Below, one piece after another: positions 34,985-46,777 of a DNA stretch of 64,000 nt (positions within the stretch are counted from its first letter, which is position 1; the number at the start of each line of letters is the position of its first letter). The notes below the pieces were generated by a model, which searched no databases, had not been told where the DNA came from, and saw nothing but the letters and a program-made list of their open reading frames with translations. A program made the translations under genes and the position numbers. Source of the DNA: Hydractinia symbiolongicarpus (taxonomy: Eukaryota > Cnidaria > Hydrozoa > Anthoathecata > Hydractiniidae); NCBI RefSeq assembly GCF_029227915.1, contig NC_079877.1, positions 29,413,851-29,477,850 of the forward strand, given 5' to 3'.

Positions 34985-36607
34985 TTTTTTTTAAATCATT
35001 CAAAAAGGCATTTGAATTTTAAAATGCAGTGTGAAAAATGCATAAAGATAAAAATAATTATTCAGCTGTGTTGCACCATGATGAATATGAAAAGTATAGA
35101 AGGCACAATATTTTAGGGAACAATTTTAGTAAAAAGTTAACCAACCATGACAAGTTATAAATGTATTATCAAAAGTGCTTTAATGAAAATAGTAGAAACA
35201 TTTTGTTCAAGAAGCTTCAACAGAAACTGAAATAATAACCGCATGTTGCATAAAATTTTTAGCTTTTCTTTAAGAGCTTACTAACCTGGTAAAATAAATA
35301 AAAAAACATGTTTTCTTGTTTACTTCTTTTTAGGACTGGTGCTTATCCAAATAAGACACTTTTAAGCACTTTAGATGCATATTTGTCATTTACAGTGCAA
35401 AAAAAATATACCAAACCTTTCCAATTTCGTTTATTGGGTAATCTGCTCACTAGTCAGTAAAATGCATCATTGCCTTTGCCATCACACCCGTTGGAATCTT
35501 CAGGTGGACAATTCATGCAACCAACTAATACAACACACTTTCCATCAGACTCTTTCACACTGAACAAAATAAAGAACATAAAATATATGTAAATGTACAC
35601 CATGTTCACAAAATCGACAAATAAAAATAAGCAGGAAAAATACTCTGCAGCTAATGCAACATTAAGCTATGAAATTAAAATTTAATAAACTTAGATTGTT
35701 TTAGAATTTAGACTGTACCTGATGTATAATAACAACTAATTGTAACTGAATATTTTGCCATTCGTAAAATTATTAGCACATGCAGGTTAAATTGCTAGTT
35801 TTAGTTGACTGGCAACAGACTTCAATAAAATTAAATTTCTGTACAAATACTTCAACAACATTGTTCAACTTCAACTCAAGTTCAACTCTTTCTAAAAGTC
35901 ATCTGTCAGCTCCTTTAACATTGCAATACTGTGTAAACAATCATTTACAATTCAACACATTATTAATTTCACAGGGCTAAACGAAGTAAGTAAGCGACAC
36001 AAAATAATTATGGCAATATTTTTTCCACTTCAATTTCATGCTCCCAACGGTCACCAAGATCGTAAGTGTACGCAAATCGCTCTCCTGGTTTTATTATTTT
36101 ATCCCAAATTCCACTTTTTATCATCGATCCAATGATAACCATTATTATATAACCAGCACATGTCTATGGCATCAGATATTGTGCTTCCAAACAATGATCC
36201 ATCTTTCAAATATGTAAAATAATGTGCATGGTAGTTACGCGTCCAACCCATAACTGGGGAAATTATTTTATCTTGAAACACACTCAGGGTGACACCACCT
36301 AAATAACAATTCATCACACATTTAAAACATTTATCATTCATCATTCAAAACACTGACATGGGTCTAGGTGTGCAATTGTTTCTATGGCTTGCTTCTCTTC
36401 TTAATAAAAACACTTTTCTTCTTAAAAAACACACTTTTCTTCTTAATAAAAACTCTTTTATTTCTTTCTTCGAAAAATCTTCTCTTCCGTTCGAAACACT
36501 TTTCTTCGAAAGTGAGAAGTACTTCCTTTTTCCATGAATTTAAAAAATTCTAGTCCGGAATATTGATTGAGCTGGATTTTGATAACTCAAGTTTTTGAAT
36601 AAATGAC

Positions 36608-36667
36608 AACCCTCGTCCACAGGCATTTTTGCCTTTTCGAAATATAATTGATGACGGGGACAAGGAT
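36608..36667. mobile_element. short MITE-like inverted repeat, CCTCGTTCCCAGG family
   Basis: Left CAACCCTCGTCCACAGGC, right GACGGGGACAAGGATG. Decayed member lying upstream of exon 3 of the MYND gene, in intron 2. Confidence 0.45.
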
Positions 36668-39581
36668 GAATTAATGACATACTGACCATAAAAAAGATCA
36701 AGTGTTCTTAGTAATTAATAACTCTCCAAAAATTTGCATTGGATAAAAATATATTGTGGTATTCCATTTGAGGCATTTCTTATCTTTTTAAATACACACT
36801 TTTTATATATAACTAGGCTGGTCAGTATCTTATTTTTCTATTGTTCTCAACAAAAGGACTACTGTGGTCAACCTAAAATCCTAGCCTAATATTCTTAAAA
36901 TATGCTATTAATTATAATAAAGAAAAAACATGTGATTTGTTTAGTTGACACCACCATGATTTTAAGGAATTTTGAGATGTGTCAAAATGCAGAAGAGAAG
37001 TGTGAGAATACGGAAGAGAACTGTTTGGATCATAGAAGAAAAATGTTTTAAATTGGAAGAGAAGTGAGCCATAGGTGCCATCATAGTCCAGGCATGTAAT
37101 TCTTATTTTTTCAATTATTCTGTCTATAAAAAATAAACTTTTACATACAATTTTGAATTTACATTGAGAATTGTAAACACCATATCCAATTCTCTTCCAG
37201 GCATGCATTGAGGTGTCTGCAAGACCGCATGAGTAAATAAAAATACAGTTTTTTTAGAAATTAGAAAAAGTTACTATACACAGAGTATAAAGGTGTGTGG
37301 GGAATTTTTATAAATTTAGCATCAACTTCAAATATTAAGGACATCTGTAAAATCTTTCCCTTTTTAGTTTTCTGCTGCGTCAATCTAGTCCGAAAAAAAG
37401 AACCCATGGAAAAAGAAAAACAAACTGTTTTTTTGACTATATCAAACAGGAATCTCTCACAAAAAACAAAATGATATAAAGAAATTTTATGAACATAAGT
37501 ATTATAAAAAAATTGAAAAAAATTATGTGGTGTGAATACAGTTCATCATTATCCTCATCGCCGTAGCATCGGTTTACAATTCTGGCATGGGCTTAAATTA
37601 TTAAGTTTTTCCAGTGTCTGTTATCTAATTATCTTCCTCCAGTAAATCCAAAGAAATATGTCATTTAAGTTTTTAGTCATCATAAATATATTTTGTTTCA
37701 AACATTAATTTTTAACATTATTGTCTGCCTTAGGGTTAAAGCTTGTATTTTTTCATTGCACAGGACAGATTTGTGCTAATGTGTTTTTTATGCTTTTCAA
37801 ACATTATAGTTTGTAACTTTTTCAAAAACTTGTTGAATCTTTTCTTAAAAAAGAACACTTATGCAATTTCATGCTTTAAAAATAATTCTGGCTCCCTAAT
37901 ATTCTGGACTCTAGCAAATCTGCCTTTACCTTCAACGTTATACTAACTCTGTAGTAGCAATAATAGAGTAAAAACGGTATACTTTACTTCGGAATATAAC
38001 TGAATAAAATTTAGTTTTTAGTTAAATATTTTTATTTTTTCTAAGCTTCAAGAGTACACCATATCCTTAGTGACACACAAGTTCAATTGGGATATTAAAA
38101 CATAAATTACTAAAATGAAAGTCAGGCTTGACCTATAATGTAAACTATAAATAAGTCAACAAATCTTACAGATCACCATTGAATTTCTGTACATTTTTAC
38201 TGTAGCAATTCAATCAAAAACAAATTAACAATAAAATAATAACATTTGTATTAACATACCCGATACTTTAAAACGTCTCCAAACAGATGGAAAAGTTTCA
38301 ATCAATTTTATGTTTATTATGTAATCCCGCTTCAGGTTTTGATTTATAGCAGGATCTAGCTTCCGTTTGGCAAAATGCTTTTCTCTTTGCTTGATTAGCT
38401 GTTTTACAAACTGTACTTCAGGAGTGTCAACAAATTCCTCTGAACCATTACAATACAAATTTTAGGTATTAATCTTCCTGTAAATTGAAGTCATAAGGCC
38501 TTCATGTCTAGTTGGCAACCCCCATTGGAATATTGGATTTTCGTCAAAGCAGTTGACAAAAGGGATAAATAAATTCAATATGTTCATGCTTTGTACACCT
38601 AGTGTCACATGTCAAATGTGAATCTGAACTTACTTCATCCTCGTCTTCATCACTACTGTCATAAATGTTATTCCATTTTGAATAATCAATTGCACTCATT
38701 TTAACTGGACTAGATAATAAAAAATAATAGGAAAGATCATATATTACATGCCTTAAACAAGAATGTTATAGTAGAGGAAAGAAAAAACCTTTCAGGCCCC
38801 TTGCTATTGTATTGTACCGAAATCTCCCTCACTGCTTTTCAAAAATTAAAAAACAGCAATGTAAATTAGTTTTTTTCAACATAATCAGAACAGTTAAAAT
38901 TTCAAGCAAGTTATTTAATACAAAGATTATGCTAATGTTACAGAAGAAAATTAAACCAATTGAAAAACACGGAAATAAGGATTTTATAAGAATTTTTAAG
39001 TGGTAGTTTCGAGCCAAATAGCCAAACGGTCTCTGAGGTATGGGACCTAAAAATTTCACATGCAAGTGTCTAATAGATAAATATAAAAAGTCATATCATA
39101 GCCATGCATCACATCCTTCATGGTAGGATATATATAAAATATATTATTGGCAGCCGTTGCATCTTGTTTATATATTGAGAAAGCCGTCTAAATATCGAAA
39201 ACTGCGTATATTTTCTTAAAGCCAGATAATAGTGTTATTTTTGCCATAAAATAAACTGGAAAGACGTAAAAACTGATCGAACACCTTCTTCCTGTTGCTG
39301 ACTCTTAAGCTTAAGAGGAAAAGCTTGTTGCATAAAATCCCATTATCCAAATCTACTCCCCTTGAGTACTAAAACGGTGGTTTGTTTTTGTTCTTAAGGG
39401 TGTAGTTCCAAATTTTTTATATTAAATAGTTGCTTGCGTGCTTCTCTATTGTACTTTTGTTACCTTCACAGTGTGATAAAATATCAGCAAGTCATATTTA
39501 AAGAGAAAACAGTTCCAGAGAGGAGAAATGGCTTCATATAAAAATCAAAAAAATCGACAAAAATAACGATTTGAGTGTTTC

Positions 39582-40263
39582 ATCTATATAATAATACGCC
39601 AGTTCTGTCTGTCTGTGACTTTTGCAAAGTGGATTATATTCTTCACTAATTTTCTTTAACAAATTCTATAAAACATCGTCTATGAAATTGTTCTGTAATT
39701 TACCAAACTTTAACGTTAAAATAGTATTGACGTCAAAGGAAAGTTAATTAAGATTAGTGAACCCATTACAGTGCACTTAAAACTTTGAGGCCAAATAACT
39801 TGGAAACGAGGTGGTGATGTCAATGATTTTTCACCGCGTGGGTAACTAGGGACCACCTAGGACCAATTTGGGTAAGTTTCCCAAACATGGGTCCCCAAAT
39901 CCATTCCGGAATGGATGGGTTGATGACGTCATCAATAAATCTCTGCAACCATTTGTCAAAGATACATGGTCCTATAGATTTTCTTGATCAGCGTTTCGAG
40001 ATCTATAAGATGAAGGCAACGGGTATACAAATTGTTGTTGTTTTATTAGGGACTTTGCTGACGTCAGCAAAATTTTTTTAAACCCTTATATCTCATTAAC
40101 CATTCATCAACAGCACGTGATTACATACATTTTCAATAGAGGCAATGTAAAAACCAGGTTTTAATTTTTTTTGCAGATGGGTTGCTGATGTCATCAAAAT
40201 TTAAATGACGCTTTTTTTTTTTATCTTGCCTCAGTGGATTTTTCCACGGGCACTATCGACTAG
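39582..40263 (+). mobile_element. non-autonomous Helitron-like element, 682 bp
   Basis: Starts TCTATATAATAATACGCCAG followed by CTGTCTGTCTGTG; ends with hairpin GTGGATTTTTCCAC and GGGCACTATCGACTAG. Insertion is between A (39581) and T (40264). The 5' end matches the small copy at 34854-34984. The interior has several related TTGATGACGTCATC and GCTGACGTCAGC-like motifs and no long frame. Confidence 0.8.
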
Positions 40264-40348
40264 TGTATATATTAATTCAAAACTTTATCACTTAGCAAAT
40301 GCTTTTAGGTTGACCTTAAAGCACAAAGAAAAAGCGCATTAAATAATA

Positions 40349-40450
40349 GTGAGAGTCCTGTAAAGTGGTTCTTGTGCATTTAAGCTCTCATTCAAGTTTT
40401 GAAAGAACAACAGCTACCTAACTAAACAATTGCATAAAATATCACTCTTC
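40349..40450 (-). mobile_element. SINE family 1 body fragment
   Basis: Diverged match to the minus-strand body of the SINE at 2771: GAGAGTCCTGTAAAGTGG, GCATTTAAGCTCTCATTC, AACTAAACAATTGCATAAAA and so on. The tRNA-like head is absent or unrecognisable. Confidence 0.55.
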
Positions 40451-41070
40451 TTTCTACACATTTCTTTGGTGACTATTCAATATGGGCAAGTGAAAGTTAT
40501 CATATATATCCCCGGGTTAACTCAAGCTGTGTGAGGAAATTTGAAGGGATAGAACATTGTGTGGGCGGTTGGATGTTGCAGGGAGTTTGTGGGGGCGCAT
40601 ACCCTGATTGGGTTTGTCAGGTCAAATTGAGTATATATACTCTAGGCCTTTTCCAGCTAAGCTATGATCCCTTCTAGTAAAACAGACCTTCTATATTTGT
40701 AAGGCTAGCCTTGTAAAATATGCCATCTCTTTCTTTCTCACATTTAATTGGCTCTTCGACTTTTCTTTCTTAACCATTTTTATGCCGGTTTTTTCGTGAA
40801 ATTTCAAGGATTGTACCCTAAAATGTATTTTAAGTATTATATTCTGAAATATACCAAATGTTAACTTTTGTGAATTGAAGAAATGATGCCCTTCATCGCA
40901 ATTATTTTGCAACAAACTTTGGGCGCATTTGGTCGAAATTGTTGGGCCAAATCTGCAAAAAAGTTCTGTATATACAAGTTCCTCTACCTAGATAGATTTG
41001 CATATTTTACATGGCTAGACTCAAAAATATTGACGGATATAATAACTTGTCTATTATTTCCACGAGGAGC

Positions 41071-41221
41071 CATGGCTTAGATGGAGAGTCCTAAAGTATT
41101 GAATGCTCATTTTGAGCTATGCAGACTCAATTAGGGCCCATGTTCTACTAGACAACTCCGGGCAACATCCAACAGCCCACACAGTGTGCCACCTCGCCAA
41201 TTTCTCCAGTGCAGGCCTCTG
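41071..41221 (-). mobile_element. SINE family 1 body fragment, diverged
   Basis: GAGAGTCCTAAAGTATTGAA, CATTTTGAGCTATGCAGAC and CTACTAGACAACTCCGGGC follow the same order as the SINE body. Its GCAACATCCAACAGCCCACA stretch is the inverted counterpart of a block at ~40.56-40.59 kb (GTGGGCGGTTGGATGTTGC). Confidence 0.45.
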
Positions 41222-43415
41222 GTTTTAATGGTTGTAATGTGATTGCAGTGGGCTAAGGAACTCTTCACAAAATTTAGTTGCCTTCATTTGAAAAAAAAAA
41301 ATTTACCAGCCCACCGAGATCTCGGGTGCGATATGCATTTTTCCATATAAACAGAAGTTTCCTCTGTAGGCAAGATAAATTTATGTTGATTCGGTATAAT
41401 TTTCAAAAATAAACAGTAGAGAGTAAATTCTTATCACAGTGTAAACAATACAAACTTATCACAGGGTATTTTCTTGCCAAGGAAAAGTTTTCTCGCCCAT
41501 GCCATATGAACAAAAAGTAAAAATTATATCATGCTGAAATATTTCCCGCTAACTGAGAAAATATTACCCATATAAACAGCCCCTAAATAACACGTTTATT
41601 TGGTGTTTTTATCATCATGGAATACCATGATGATAATACAGCACTATTTATGAATATTTCGTTTAAATAACTGGCCGGCGTTGCTTTCAAAAATTGTACA
41701 TGCAAAATTGCGAGTGGAAAATGAAAAACACAAGCGTAGTCAATAATTGCTACCAGAAGTTCTTCAACTCAACAAGATGTGCGTCGATTCCCGCGCAAAT
41801 TTTACCGTGTTAAAAAAAAAAATTCCTAGAATTTCGCATTCGGGTCCTTGTTTTAGTCTGTCTTGATTTCCCTTGATGTTCTGCCGTAACTGTGCAACGT
41901 GGAGTGCATGGTGTAAATTCAGGACTATTATTAAAATTCATCTTTTCAGCCCGAATGATGAATTAAATGTTTTACATGCAATTTACAAAACTTCATTTGG
42001 AAAAAAAGCCTTTGTAAAATAATGCTTCAAAACAATAATAATATCATTATTCTTTATGGTTGATCTGTTTTAAAAGAAAACTATACTTTGGGCAGGTTTT
42101 TAGAATGTAGATTTCAATGAAGCGGAATGCTTTTGTAAACAAATGAAATCAAAGATGGCATCGCAAAAATGTGTGGGGTTCCAATTTTTCGAAATTTTAT
42201 AAAAGATCTGACATTGGATAAAAATTTGTAATGGTTATATTATAATTTTAACAATTGTTACACTTAAAAAATGGTAAATATAAATTCCTTTTTGATTACG
42301 GTCTAAATGTTCACCTGACACCACTGCTAACAGTTCAGAATAATGTGTAGCCTAGCTAGCTATAAAAAAATGGAAACAGTTTTCCTGTTGAGAACCAGTT
42401 TCCATATTCAAAAACCTTTTTGTGTAAAAATATGAAATAGTTTGTAAATACGGAAACCAATTTTAGTTTTTCATCTTCAACAAGCTATTTTGGGTTTCTT
42501 CATTATAATCTTTTGACCAATCAGTCTGATCAATTCTTGTGGTTTGAATGCTCTCCTTCATTAAAGATTTGACTAAAAAAAAGAATTCCTTGAAAAATCC
42601 AGTATTTTATTAAGAAGTTTTCACCACAAAAGATTATGATTACAGCCTTTGTACACCATTTCATAATGGCTGCTTAACCTGAATACTGGCCGTGATTGAT
42701 ATAACCAGTGTTATGATGTGAATCCGACTGCAAGAATATCCGAAAATGGATATATCAATTATATCAACATGTGGATATATGTCCAGATTTCGTTAAAAAA
42801 GCATAATTTACCTTCTTTTTTTGACAAATTCCTCTAATATAATATTTTAGGCAGGATAAAAATTATTATAAAATATATCACCTAAAAGAATATTTTCCAG
42901 TTTTCAGTGTTTTTGTAGCTTGTTTTAATCCAACAGAAATTAATTTTCAAGTTGGTTAACAGCGAGCATAATTTTTTAAAATTCGTCATTTTACTTGTAT
43001 TTCATACAAATTAGATTGGTTCCGTGGTTTTAAGGGTATACTATCTCTACTTTTTTGAAAGCCAAGAGTTTCTTCTTTAACATAGTGTAAGATTTGTATT
43101 AGGTACGTTTTTTTGCTTTAAGGTACGCTTTTAGAAAATCAAGTATAACAGATTTGTATTGCACTCATTTTATCCAAAAGTGAATATATTCAAAACATAT
43201 GCAGTTATGGATATCGATTAGACTGCCAATAGAAAGCTAGAATTCCCTATACTAATAAATTTGAAAATATTATATGGAACTGGGGTGTACTTCAGGGGTT
43301 CTCTTACTACTGGTGTTCAAATTAAATTTACCCCCCCCCCCCCCCCCAGCCAAACAGAGAAACAGTTTTCAAAGTCTGAAACAATTTCTGTTTCACAAAG
43401 TTTTCTTTAGCTAAA

Positions 43416-43924
43416 TAGTGAGGGCTGCTATGTTCTGATATAAAGCTTCGTGTGCACATGTGTGTTAAAAGTGATTTTTTGATTTAAAGTTGTTCCTTAG
43501 GTCCCAAATTACCACAAAAATATGGGTGGCAAAATGTTTTGTCCCATCGGACCAAATTAGATGACGTCATCACTTTTACAGTCAGCAAAAAAATAATTTC
43601 ACATTTATATGTCATATTATATATCGTTGGAAAGAGGAGATCGAGTGGATCAAAAAAAATGTAAGAACCATGTCTTCAAAACGTAACGTTCGAAAGATAT
43701 TACTATTCAAACTTTGTACAAATTACAGACCGGTAATTTACTGACCCAGCACAAAAATGACTATAACCTGCTCAATAGCGAATTTTTTTTGTTGAATTTT
43801 AGTATGGTATTGGGTCACCTTAATGTCTTTCTGTTTGAACAAAATTTATTGTTCAAATCACTTCAAGGGATAATTTACAGACCAGTAATTTACAGACCAA
43901 AGCACGTTTTTAGTTGTTTACTTT
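43416..43924 (+). repeat. left terminal inverted repeat
   Basis: Left arm of the element. It differs from the right arm by scattered substitutions and a short indel near the tip (GCTGCTATGTTCTGATATAA against GCCACTATGTAA). Confidence 0.88.
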
Positions 43925-44180
43925 AGTTTTGAAAAGCAAGTAGCGAATTTCACTTAGACATTTTGTATGTATTAGTATCAGTATAATAACTAGTTTTGTT
44001 TTATAATTGTTCGATTTCATAGACATAGACATAGAATTCGAATGTTCTATTTCTAGAAAACATTCTATTGTTCAATTTCATAGCTAGACTGTTTAATTTC
44101 GAAGTGTTAGTGAAGTGTAATGTGAAGTTTATAGTATAGACATACATGCATAATAATAAAATGAATAGACCGAATTAAAA

Positions 44181-46198
44181 TGGATGTTAACTGTGTAAAA
44201 ACAATAAATGTGCTGGATTTTGGGAAATGTATAGTGTGTCAGAAAGATACATCAAAAAAGGTACCGCCTTACTTAAACATTTTTTCCCATTCCTGTTCTG
44301 AGTTCTGAGAGTTTTGAGAGAAAGATTTTTGTTTGATACTTTGACCAAGATGTCGTATTTTGTTTAGAATGTTGGCAACCCAAAAGAGCAGTATTTGAAA
44401 AAGTTTATCATGTCTGGAGGAAAGAGTTAGTTGTGGTGATTCGAAGTATCTAGATTGTTGGGAAAAACTGAAGTCATATGATATTGTACAGCTTGTTGAA
44501 GGAAAGTCTTCATACCGTTCTGATTGTTACAAAATGGCCACAAATAAAACAGAGATAGACAGGTTAAAGAAACGGCCAGTATCAAAAGAGTCTTCAGACA
44601 GTTTTAGCCCATCATTTGTTGTATCTGTGAAACAAAATGAAAAAAAAACATTGCGCTCAAGTGGAATTATGTTTCAAAAACACCTTTGCATTATTTGTCA
44701 AGAAAGGGGAGGAAAGATACATAAAGTTATGTCTAAGACGGTAGCAACAAAGATGCTGGAGGTCTCGAAACTTATAGCAAATAAATCATTTTTCATCCGT
44801 ATGAACAATATTCCTAACGCTGATGCTATAGCAAATGATGCCCAATATCATTTAGCATGTTGGGTGAAGGTTCAGAGAGAGGCTTTAGCATTACATCAAG
44901 ACATATCACAGCTACAAAATATGGAAGATACAGACCGCGCACTTGCAGATGTTGAAATAATTAACATAATCAAACATTTATTGGGGGAATCACACGACAA
45001 CGTAATAAGTATGAACGATGTTAACTATACATACAACAACTTAATGGGAAACTCCGAAAGCAACCAAATCAATTACAAGCGATATTTAAAGCACTTGTTA
45101 ACAGAAAATATTGAGGACCTCCATCAAGAACAGAATCAGAAAGAATTTGTACAACCCAGACGTAATCAAAAGCAATCGAGTTGAACTTTCAAAACCCCGT
45201 AGATGATGTCGCTACAATATTCGAGTGCGCAAAACTAGTGCGTGAACAACTTCTCAAACAACAACCATGGCAATTTAATGGCAGTTATGACGGATTTGTT
45301 GTACCAAAGTTGTTGCAGTCACTCATCAGATGGTTGATAATTGGTCCAAGAAAAAGCATTGACACTTCAAACAGAAGAGCATCTTCGATCGACAACTGTG
45401 TTAGTAACATATGTCAAGTCATTATTAATTGTTTGAAAACAAATAGGCAAAGCAACCACAAGCCAAAAATAGGAACCAGTGATGGAGGATTCAGAAATAA
45501 TTGTGAAACACCCTTCACGGTCGGATTAGGTCTTCATATCTATAAAGAGACTAGGAGTAAAAAGGTGTTAGATTGTTTATTCTGATCTTAACTTAACTGT
45601 TAGCTACGATAAAATCGTGAAAATTGAAACAGAATTAGCTAATGCAGTTTCAGAGAAAATGAAAGAAAATGACGGGATATATGTTCCCCCAAATATCAAA
45701 AAAAGAGTGCCAATTCACTTTGCAGTTGATAATACTGATTTCAAAAATGACACTCCAGATGGTAAAAATGAATTTCATGGAACTGGTCAAATACTTTTTT
45801 AAAAGGGTATAAAGAGCATCGAACATCTTGAAATTCCACGCCATAGTGATACAAAAATGAAATTCATCCATAATCAATTCAACCGAACATTGTCATGTGA
45901 GAAACCAATTCTTCCTGATGAAAAGTTCCCAAAGTTCGAAATATTAGGCAATCTCAAAGCTAAGCACTATATCAAAGAAGATCTAGCATGGTCATTCTAT
46001 CAGACAGTGGATGACGAAAGAATTGGAAGCTTGCCAACTTGGGCTGCTTATAATTCACTGGTTACAACCGATGTAAATGCCGTAAAAATGTTTTTTTGTG
46101 CACTGACATGTGTAAATGTACGACGTGTCAAAACAGTGGTGGCGCAAGCGATGAATCCGAGTCAGATGAATATAGTTCTAGTGATGATGAGTGAATGA
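44181..46198 (+). pseudogene. transposon-borne Cys/His protein, frame-broken
   Basis: Pieces of one protein run in order. MDVNCVKTINVLDFGKCIVC (from 44181); SYRSDCYK followed by a 216-codon frame (44534-45184) with CIICQERGGKIHKV and AQYHLACW, a likely Cys/His metal site; WQFNGSYDGFVVPKLLQSLI (45181-45585); YDKIVKIETELANAV and VPIHFAVDNTDFKNDTPDGK (to 45802); and CEKPILPDEKFPKFE (45857-46198). The same blocks occur in a multi-copy uncharacterised protein family of cnidarians and other invertebrates as I recall it. Frame shifts or stops at ~44.28-44.45, ~45.18, ~45.58 and ~45.80 kb make it inactive. No DDE triad could be identified. Confidence 0.7.
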
Positions 46199-46280
46199 AA
46201 CATTGTACAAGCATTGCTGAAGTTGTTTTTTGTCATTATTTTCAGCAATTTTTTTAACTTTGTGAAATTCCCAGAAAGAA

Positions 46281-46777
46281 AGTAAACAACTAAACACGTG
46301 CTTTGGTCTGTAAATTACTGGTCTGTAAATTATCCCTTGAAGTGATTTGAACAATAAATTTTGATCAAACAGAAAGACATTAGGGTGACCCAATACCATA
46401 CTAAAATTCAACAAAAAAACTTCGCTATTGAGCAGGTTATAGTCATTTTTGTGCTGGGTCAGTAAATTACCGGTCTGTAATTTGTACAAAGTTTGAATAG
46501 TAATATCTTTCGAACGTTACGTTTTGAAGACATGGTTCTTGCATTTTTTTTGATCTACTCGATCTCCTCTTTCCAACGATATATAATATGACATATAAAT
46601 GTGAAATTATTTTTTTGCTGACTGTAAAAGTGATGACGTCATCTAATTTGGTCCGATGAGACAAAACATTTTGCCACCCATATTTTTTTGGTAATTTGGG
46701 ACCTAAGGAACAACTTTAAATCAAAAAATCACTTTTAACACACATGTGCACACGAAATTACATAGTGGCCCTCACTA
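46281..46777 (-). repeat. right terminal inverted repeat
   Basis: Right arm of the element, inverted relative to the left. It ends CCCTCACTA at 46777, followed by AAAAGCTAGTTAGC; the left flank reads TTTAGCTAAA. Confidence 0.88.

Larger units (their letters stand above)
30989..38699 (-). pseudogene. pRiA4b ORF-3-like domain + MYND zinc finger gene, probably disrupted
   Basis: Seven minus-strand exons: 38699-38634, 38437-38260, 36298-36012, 35559-35417, 34177-33950, 32062-31901, 31161-30989. Exon 1 encodes MSAIDYSKW and an acidic run. Exons 2-4 encode a pRiA4b ORF-3-like domain: ETFPSVWRRFKV, SPVMGWTRNYHAHYFT, KPGERFAYTYDLGDRWEHEI, GCMNCPPED. Exon 5 is a basic segment without a known domain. 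Exons 6-7 form a complete MYND finger. Most junctions are in phase with good signals. Three faults lie in the middle: exon 3 shifts frame between ~36.19 and 36.09 kb; its end (TTGCC before ATAATT) lacks GT, though the frame continues perfectly into exon 4; and exon 4 has TGA at 35456-35454 inside the conserved frame. Without these it would be ~412 codons. Assembly error or a diseased allele cannot be excluded. Function of animal members is unknown to me. Confidence 0.68.
38700..43415. other. intergenic, repeat-containing, no gene recognised
   Basis: Between the start of the disrupted MYND gene and the long-TIR element. Holds a Helitron-like element, SINE-body fragments and a 17-base poly-C run (43331-43347). 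The unseen first exon of GCC2 may lie here or further right, but no ATG exon with a phase-0 donor could be chosen with confidence. Confidence 0.4.
43416..46777. mobile_element. DNA transposon with ~0.5-kb terminal inverted repeats, inactive
   Basis: Arms 43416-43924 and 46281-46777 are near-identical inverted copies. Outer tips read TAGTGAGGGC; the shared body starts at TTCGTGTGCACATGTGTG and runs inward past GACGTCATC, CGTTCGAAAG and a doubled TTTACAGACC(A/G)GTAATTTAC motif. A 2.4-kb centre carries broken plus-strand frames of one protein family. Tips show no convincing target-site duplication. A ~70-codon frame reading MYKLQTGNLLTQHKND appears in both arms in opposite orientation; it is a translation of the arm. 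Superfamily not assigned. Confidence 0.85.

Noticed and set aside
35560-36011. AT-AC (U12-type) intron in the MYND gene
   Set aside because: The donor starts ATAATT, not ATATCC, and the acceptor is CAG; loss of a GT donor is simpler.
30989-38699. Bacterial contamination as source of the pRiA4b domain
   Set aside because: The domain is divided among spliceosomal exons in phase with a MYND finger and shares the AT-rich context.
42155-42180. ATGGCATCGCAAAAATGT as the GCC2 first exon
   Set aside because: The only nearby donor (GTGGGG) is weak and nothing in the peptide matches the family N terminus.
46178-46489. 103-codon minus-strand protein
   Set aside because: It is the translation of the right inverted arm of the long-TIR element and is mirrored in the left arm.
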